Assembly: GCA_964427955.1 (NCBI GenBank)
Contig: CAYRWY010000244.1
Location: 1-8,782, forward strand
Direction: 5' to 3'
Source: JACRBK01 sp964427955
Lineage (GTDB): Bacteria > Chloroflexota > Anaerolineae > Aggregatilineales > Aggregatilineaceae
Length of the DNA: 8,782 bases
The translations under genes and the position numbers were made by a program. The notes beneath the pieces were generated by a model. It worked only from the letters and a program-made list of their open reading frames with translations, was not told the DNA's origin and did not search any database. Shown here in pieces: positions 5,736 to 8,782 of the stretch; the stretch's first letter is position 1; each line of letters starts with the position of its first letter.

Positions 5736-7040
5736 TTACAAAGCGGCGACGGCCAGCGCCAGGTCGCGCCGGATCTCGTCCCGGTTGAAGTCAGCCCAGG
5801 CTTTGGGCAGCGCCGCCAACAGCCGCTGCTGCTCGGCATCCTGCGCCGCCGCATACTCGATCACGCCGGTGATGTCGGGCCGCGCCGAGAGCAGCCGCCC
5901 GCCGAACTCGGCATACTGCTGGTCCACGAAGTCGCGCAGCAGCTCACCCGCCACGCGCGTATCGTTCAGATCGCCGAGCAGATCCTGCATCCCCTTGATC
6001 TCTTTGATGACCGGCTTGATCTCCGGTCCCAGCACTTCCTCGAAGAATTCGAGCGTGTAACGGAACCGCTTGAAGGCGATGCGCAGGGCGTGCAGCGTCG
6101 GCAGCGAGGCGGTGCCGATGACCGGCTCGTAGGCGCGGACGTGCTCGTAATGCTCGTAGATCAGGCGCGGCGCGACGTGGCGGACCTGGTAGGCCGTGAT
6201 CAGCCCTGGTTCCATCAGCGGCAGCGCCCCCTCTCCGGGCGTGATCAGGAAGGTGTGGAATTTCCGGACGAAACGGCGGTATTTTTTGCCGTCCAGTTCT
6301 TCGATCAGCGTCTCGCGGGCGTCGGCCAGGCGCTCCTCCCACTCGGCAAAAAGCGGGGCCAGGCCGCTGTCCGGATACTGCTGGGTGAACTGGTGCGCCT
6401 TGCTGATGAACACGTCCAGATCGCGCACTTCGCCCAGCGTCAGCGTGATCCGGCGCAGCGCGCGGCGGAAGGGGCGGATCGTCTCGGCGTCGTAGAACGG
6501 CCCGAAGAGGCGTAAGGCGCTGCGCATCCGGCGCACGGCGACGCGCATGTCGTGCACCGCCTCGATGTCTTCGCCCAGGCGGCTGCCCGGTTCGTGGAGC
6601 AGCATCCGCTCGAAATGGAACAGCAGCACTTTGCGTCCGGCTTCGGCCATCGCATCGTCGGGCAGCAGGCCGACCGTCTCGCGCAGTTCGAGCGGCAGGC
6701 GCGGCTCGTCGATGCCGGGGCGGGGCGCAGGCGGTACCACTTCTTCGGTTGCTTCGACCGCCGGGACTTCTTCGCTGGGGGCGTCAGTCGCCGGAGTTTC
6801 GGTTATACTCGCTTCAGAGGAGACGTCATCTCCGAAGATGGCCAGGCCCTCCTCCTGCCATTTGCTCTGCCAGTGGCGGACCTGCCGGACGCTCAACTCG
6901 ACGGTGGCGGCGATTTCCTTGCCCGTCGCGCCGCTCTCGCTGAGCAGGATGATCTGCGCGCGCCGGGCCTCGGAGGGGCTGCCGTTCGCGCGATACTCGC
7001 CCAAGACCTGCCGTTCATGGTCTGAAAGGGTGTAGGGCAT
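5736..7040 (-). CDS. HTH-CHAD fusion protein
   Basis: The 434-residue protein joins two domains. Residues ~25-68 are a helix-turn-helix of the kind found at the N-terminus of IS630-like transposases: RRAQIILLSESGATGKEIAA, then VRQVRHWQSKWQEEGL. An acidic, proline-rich linker spans about 72-115. A CHAD domain fills ~131-425, with VHDMRVAVRRMRSALRLFG (162-180), LGEVRDLDVF (202-211), LHALRIAFKRFRYTLEFF (316-333) and MQDLLGDLND (351-360). CHAD is an all-helical domain with Arg/Lys/His-rich surfaces that binds polyphosphate. Here the basic residues recur in two homologous halves, as expected. No CYTH/triphosphatase domain is present. AAGGAG at 7054-7049, 8 nt before ATG 7040, fixes the start. The gene diverges from the HD-domain gene and shares its promoter region. 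A polyphosphate-responsive regulator is an attractive but untested inference; targeting of CHAD to DNA or polyphosphate granules is an alternative. Confidence 0.9.
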   Translation of the reverse strand: MPYTLSDHERQVLGEYRANGSPSEARRAQIILLSESGATGKEIAATVELSVRQVRHWQSKWQEEGLAIFGDDVSSEASITETPATDAPSEEVPAVEATEEVVPPAPRPGIDEPRLPLELRETVGLLPDDAMAEAGRKVLLFHFERMLLHEPGSRLGEDIEAVHDMRVAVRRMRSALRLFGPFYDAETIRPFRRALRRITLTLGEVRDLDVFISKAHQFTQQYPDSGLAPLFAEWEERLADARETLIEELDGKKYRRFVRKFHTFLITPGEGALPLMEPGLITAYQVRHVAPRLIYEHYEHVRAYEPVIGTASLPTLHALRIAFKRFRYTLEFFEEVLGPEIKPVIKEIKGMQDLLGDLNDTRVAGELLRDFVDQQYAEFGGRLLSARPDITGVIEYAAAQDAEQQRLLAALPKAWADFNRDEIRRDLALAVAAL

Positions 7041-7060
7041 CGGAGACGCTCCTTGTGTAG

Positions 7061-7076
7061 GTTAAATTTTCTTAAC
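7061..7076. promoter_or_regulatory. Inverted-repeat operator candidate between divergent genes
   Basis: GTTAA (7061-7065) and TTAAC (7072-7076) are inverted around a 6-bp AT-rich spacer. The site overlaps the -35 of the HD-gene promoter and lies in the 5' leader of the HTH-CHAD gene, so a protein bound here could affect both. The half-sites are short and AT-rich, so chance is possible. Confidence 0.3.
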
Positions 7077-7099
7077 ACTTATTTGCATTATAGTATAGC
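7072..7099 (+). promoter_or_regulatory. Promoter candidate for the HD-domain gene
   Basis: TTAACA (7072-7077), a 16-nt spacer and TATAGC (7094-7099) give a plausible sigma-70 promoter. The start would fall near 7106, about 63 nt before the chosen ATG. Its -10 overlaps the -10 of the minus-strand promoter. Confidence 0.45.
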
Positions 7100-7120
7100 A
7101 TGGAATCGTCGGTATGTAAG
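7092..7120 (-). promoter_or_regulatory. Promoter candidate for the HTH-CHAD gene
   Basis: On the minus strand, CTTACA (7120-7115) and TATACT (7097-7092) are 17 nt apart. Transcription would start near 7085, giving a leader of about 45 nt that contains AAGGAG. The -10 shares four positions with the plus-strand -10, so the two promoters should exclude each other. Confidence 0.42.
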
Positions 7121-7168
7121 GGCTAGATTTGTTGTACTTGCATGATTCCCAACCAGGGTGGCGTGAAC

Positions 7169-7909
7169 ATGACGGAATTTAATCCCGATCACATTGTGGT
7201 ATGGACCCTGCTGGATGGACTGCTGGCGGGCGCCGGTCAGATGCTCGACACGGCGGATCGCTGGGCGGCGCGGCTGGACGGCGATCCCGGATCGCTGGCC
7301 GGGCGGTTCGTGGCGCAGCTTCGGTCGGAGTGGCCGGACGTGGTCCCGCCGGATGCGTTCTGCGCCCAGGTGGCTGATCGGGTGCGGGACCGGCTGGCGG
7401 CGTGGCATCCCGGCTGGCCGCACCTGTGGGCACACATCCGGCGCGTGACGGCGAACGCGGTCGCGCTGGCCGGAGAGGCGGATCTCGATCCGGCGCTGGC
7501 GTACCTGCTGGGGATGTGTCACGACGTCGCCAAGCTGGACGAGTTCCGCACCGGGGAGGCGCACGAGATCACCGGGGCGATCTTTGCGGGGGAAGTGCTG
7601 GCCGGGCACGTGCCGGACGCGTCCATCGCCGCGATCCAGGCGGCGATTCGCAAGGACGGCGACGATCCGCTGGCCCATGTGCTGCACGATGCCGACAAGC
7701 TCGACAAGATCGGGGCGGCGGGGATCGTGCGGCGGATCTCGACCGGGACCACGCGGGCGGCGATCCCGGCGGCGCTGTGGCGGGTGGCGGACGATGCCCG
7801 CCGCTTTCCGCCGATGCATTTCGAGACCAGCCGCGCGCTGGCGGTGAGCAAGCAGGCGTTCGGCGCGTGGTTTATGCCGCTGGCGGAACGGGCGATCCGC
7901 GACGGTTAG
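7169..7909 (+). CDS. HD-domain phosphohydrolase-like protein
   Basis: The 246-residue protein has the spaced pattern of an HD metal-dependent phosphohydrolase: His85/His89 (HLWAHIRRV), His118-Asp119 in GMCHDVAKLDEF, His132 (AHEITGA) and a later HDADKLDKIG (173-182) whose Asp would complete the metal site. Such enzymes cleave phosphomonoesters or phosphodiesters of nucleotides; the substrate cannot be read from sequence. There is no partner domain, membrane segment or signal peptide, so it should be cytoplasmic. ATG 7169 is preferred to the in-frame ATG 7142 because AGGGTGG at 7155-7161 lies 7 nt before it, while 7142 has no Shine-Dalgarno. It diverges from the HTH-CHAD gene, which makes co-regulation likely. 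The last ~50 residues (MHFETSRALAVSKQAFGAWF) look like a conserved helical tail. No terminator is obvious downstream. Confidence 0.85.
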   Translation: MTEFNPDHIVVWTLLDGLLAGAGQMLDTADRWAARLDGDPGSLAGRFVAQLRSEWPDVVPPDAFCAQVADRVRDRLAAWHPGWPHLWAHIRRVTANAVALAGEADLDPALAYLLGMCHDVAKLDEFRTGEAHEITGAIFAGEVLAGHVPDASIAAIQAAIRKDGDDPLAHVLHDADKLDKIGAAGIVRRISTGTTRAAIPAALWRVADDARRFPPMHFETSRALAVSKQAFGAWFMPLAERAIRDG

Positions 7910-7923
7910 CGACAAAAAAACTA

Positions 7924-7958
7924 TTCAACGCAGAGACCGCGGAGATCGCCGAGGAAAA
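7924..7958. repeat. GCAGAGA-type dispersed repeat after the HD gene
   Basis: TTCAACGCAGAGACCGCGGA and the following GATCGCCGAGGAAAA match the intergenic repeat family whose translation reads FNAETAEIAEE; that string appears here in one plus frame. It begins 15 bp after the HD stop codon. It is a relative in style of the repeat inside the glycosyltransferase gene. Confidence 0.65.
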
Positions 7959-8000
7959 ATCGGGGAATGAGAGAAAGACAGGAGCACCATACATTTTTCT

Positions 8001-8115
8001 GTAGGGGCAATTCATGAATTGCCCAATAGGCGTCAACTTAAGTGTCTGATCTCCTGTGGTAGGGAAAAACCGGCCTCACAAAGCCTTAAATTGACGCACA
8101 TAGGGCTGCCCCTAC
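8001..8115. repeat. Nested inverted repeats: TAGGGGCA hairpin interrupted by a small MITE-like unit
   Basis: GTAGGGGCA (8001-8009) is matched by TGCCCCTAC at 8107-8115. The left part contains a perfect 20-bp palindrome (8005-8024, GGGCAATTCATGAATTGCCC). Between the arms, GCGTCAACTTAAG (8030-8042) and CTTAAATTGACGC (8085-8097) form 13-bp terminal inverted repeats with one mismatch around a 42-bp core. ATA stands just outside both ends (8026-8028 and 8100-8102). It looks like a miniature transposon inserted in a dispersed palindromic repeat. No transposase is encoded. Confidence 0.65.
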
Positions 8116-8210
8116 GAGCGGGCGTACTTCGGTTATTCCGCAAAGATCAGCGCCCTGCTTTGAAAAAATGAAAATCGTCTCTCAAAAATCCCGGTTCTCA
8201 AGGCCTGTCC

Positions 8211-8269
8211 GCCCCTATCCACCCGGTTTCGCGTAGGGGCAGGGCGGGCGCAGCAAGCAGCGCCCCTAC
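8211..8269. repeat. Further TAGGGGC/GCCCCTA dispersed repeat copies
   Basis: GTAGGGGC (8233-8240) and GCCCCTAC (8262-8269) flank a GC-rich loop containing CGCAGCAAGCAGCG, a typical member of the repeat family. An extra GCCCCTA lies at 8211-8217. With the copies at 8002, 8108, 8234 and 8262, this heptamer occurs five times in 267 bp. The bases between 8116 and 8210 show nothing else I can name. Confidence 0.65.
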
Positions 8270-8290
8270 AAATCACAATTCTGGGATGCA

Positions 8291-8327
8291 CCCCCGCGCG
8301 CCGGAGGTTGGCACGCCGGGGGCTTTT
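8291..8327 (+). terminator. GC-rich hairpin with short T tract, possible terminator
   Basis: CCCCCG (8291-8296) pairs with CGGGGG (8317-8322), and the stem continues through a one-base bulge and one mismatch to GCC/GGC with a 7-nt loop; CTTTT follows. It may end transcription that reads through from the HD gene. Its right arm overlaps the next gene's -35 element. Confidence 0.5.
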
Positions 8328-8337
8328 CAAGTATGCT
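8309..8337 (+). promoter_or_regulatory. Sigma-70 promoter candidate for the small membrane protein/transporter operon
   Basis: TTGGCA (8309-8314), an exact 17-nt spacer and TATGCT (8332-8337) give a good match to the sigma-70 consensus. Transcription would begin near 8344, leaving a leader of about 33 nt that contains GGAGG at 8367-8371. Confidence 0.6.
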
Positions 8338-8376
8338 AGAGCAGTGAACAATGATGGAAATGACGTGGAGGCCATT

Positions 8377-8589
8377 ATGTCGGGCAATCTGGATGATCTG
8401 CGCCGGGCAGCGACCGAAGAAGAGATCGCACCGGTGGGATTCGAAAACTACATGTCGGGCGAGGTTCGCAGCGACAAAATCTTCGGGATGACCGCCGCGG
8501 AGCGCATGTTTGTCTCGATTGGGTGTTTCATGGTCACGTGCCTGGGCGGTTTTTTCCTGCTGTTGATCATGGACAAAATCGCCTTATAG
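8377..8589 (+). CDS. Small single-helix membrane protein of unknown function
   Basis: The 70-residue protein has an acidic, soluble N-terminal part of about 40 residues (NLDDLRRAATEEEIAPVGFE), then a transmembrane helix at about 44-65 (FVSIGCFMVTCLGGFFLLLI) and a short tail, MDKIAL. Two cysteines lie within the helix. ATG 8377 is chosen because GGAGG at 8367-8371 stands 5 nt before it; longer in-frame forms would start inside the promoter or hairpin. The transporter gene starts 18 bp after its stop, so the two are probably one operon. It could be an accessory subunit of that transporter. No family was recognised. Confidence 0.75.
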   Translation: MSGNLDDLRRAATEEEIAPVGFENYMSGEVRSDKIFGMTAAERMFVSIGCFMVTCLGGFFLLLIMDKIAL

Positions 8590-8607
8590 GTCGGTGGGGA
8601 GGGGACG

Positions 8608-8782
8608 ATGCAGGCTACAAGCGAGCGCCTATCGTTGGGTGAATGGACGCTGCGCGTTTTTGTAACGCTGCTGTTGGGGACGCTGTTCCTGGCTTTGTGG
8701 ACGCTGCGGGACGTCTTTCTGCTGACGTTTCTGGCGATGATCGTCGCCATCGTGCTCCAGATTCCGGTGCGCCGCCTGCAAA
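8608..8782 (+). CDS. AI-2E-family transporter, N-terminal part (cut by window end)
   Basis: The 58 visible residues have a short polar start (MQATSERLSLGEWT) and then hydrophobic stretches at about 15-31 and 34-53. TLRDVFLLTFLAMIVAIVLQ is followed by PVRRLQ. That pattern of a first helix pair leading to I-x-Q-x-P-V-x-R-L is typical of the AI-2E/YdiK/TqsA family of eight-helix membrane transporters and antiporters. Substrates in this family vary and include Na+/H+ exchange as well as AI-2 export, so the ligand is not inferred. GGAGG at 8598-8602 lies 5 nt before ATG 8608. The reading frame is open to the window edge, and some 300 further residues would be expected outside. Confidence 0.7.
   Translation, partial: MQATSERLSLGEWTLRVFVTLLLGTLFLALWTLRDVFLLTFLAMIVAIVLQIPVRRLQ

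Noticed and set aside
5646..6515. 289-residue plus-strand reading frame
   Set aside because: It is antisense to the CHAD region, with skewed composition and no recognisable domain.
7088..7915. 275-residue minus-strand reading frame opposite the HD gene
   Set aside because: Arg/Pro/His-rich shadow; the plus frame has intact HD catalytic motifs.
7910..8376. Possible small RNA or CRISPR-like array in the gene-free stretch
   Set aside because: The repeats are inverted and unequal in spacing, with no regular spacer length, no cas genes and no clear promoter-terminator pair for an RNA gene.
8448..8750. 100-residue minus-strand reading frame
   Set aside because: It is antisense to the small membrane protein and the transporter start, both of which have good ribosome binding sites.

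Overview
The window reads as a piece of a GC-rich bacterial chromosome, most likely Chloroflexota (Anaerolineae-like). This is an inference from protein style: Cys-paired SH3-like repeat lipoproteins with Pro/Thr linkers, a bacterial PH-like membrane protein, an HTH-CHAD fusion and a GT39-type membrane glycosyltransferase. It also rests on several dispersed intergenic repeat families that I recognise from such genomes (TAGGGGC...GCCCCTA hairpins, CCCCTCTCC...GGAGAGGGG hairpins, CAGAGA-type repeats). No rRNA, tRNA, CRISPR array or complete transposase gene is visible.

Layout. 1-600: a biotin carboxyl carrier protein (41-538) ending in a clear hairpin-plus-T terminator. 601-3197, plus strand: two tandem paralogous three-helix membrane proteins of unknown function (613-1122 and 1315-1827), separated by a terminator and a dispersed repeat. 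The second overlaps by 4 bp with a polytopic GT39/ArnT-like glycosyltransferase (1824-3197) that carries an in-frame dispersed-repeat insert. 3151-5517, minus strand: a small two-helix PH-like protein whose 3' end overlaps the glycosyltransferase gene by 47 bp, and upstream of it a 581-residue exported LysM protein with five tandem SH3-like repeats. 5736-7040, minus strand: an HTH-CHAD fusion. 7169-7909, plus strand: an HD-domain phosphohydrolase-like protein divergent from it; the 128 bp between them hold overlapping promoter candidates and an inverted-repeat operator candidate. 7910-8376: a gene-free stretch packed with dispersed repeats. 8377-8782: a 70-residue single-helix membrane protein followed by the start of an AI-2E-family transporter, cut by the window end.

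How the genes might work together. The paralog pair, the glycosyltransferase, the PH-like protein and the LysM/SH3 protein are all membrane or envelope proteins, so the middle of the window is envelope-related. The HTH-CHAD/HD divergent pair is the best candidate for an undescribed regulatory unit: a transposase-like DNA-binding domain joined to a polyphosphate-binding domain, facing a probable metal-dependent phosphohydrolase. That functional link is inference from domain identity and gene arrangement only. I see no convincing multi-gene defence or biosynthetic system.
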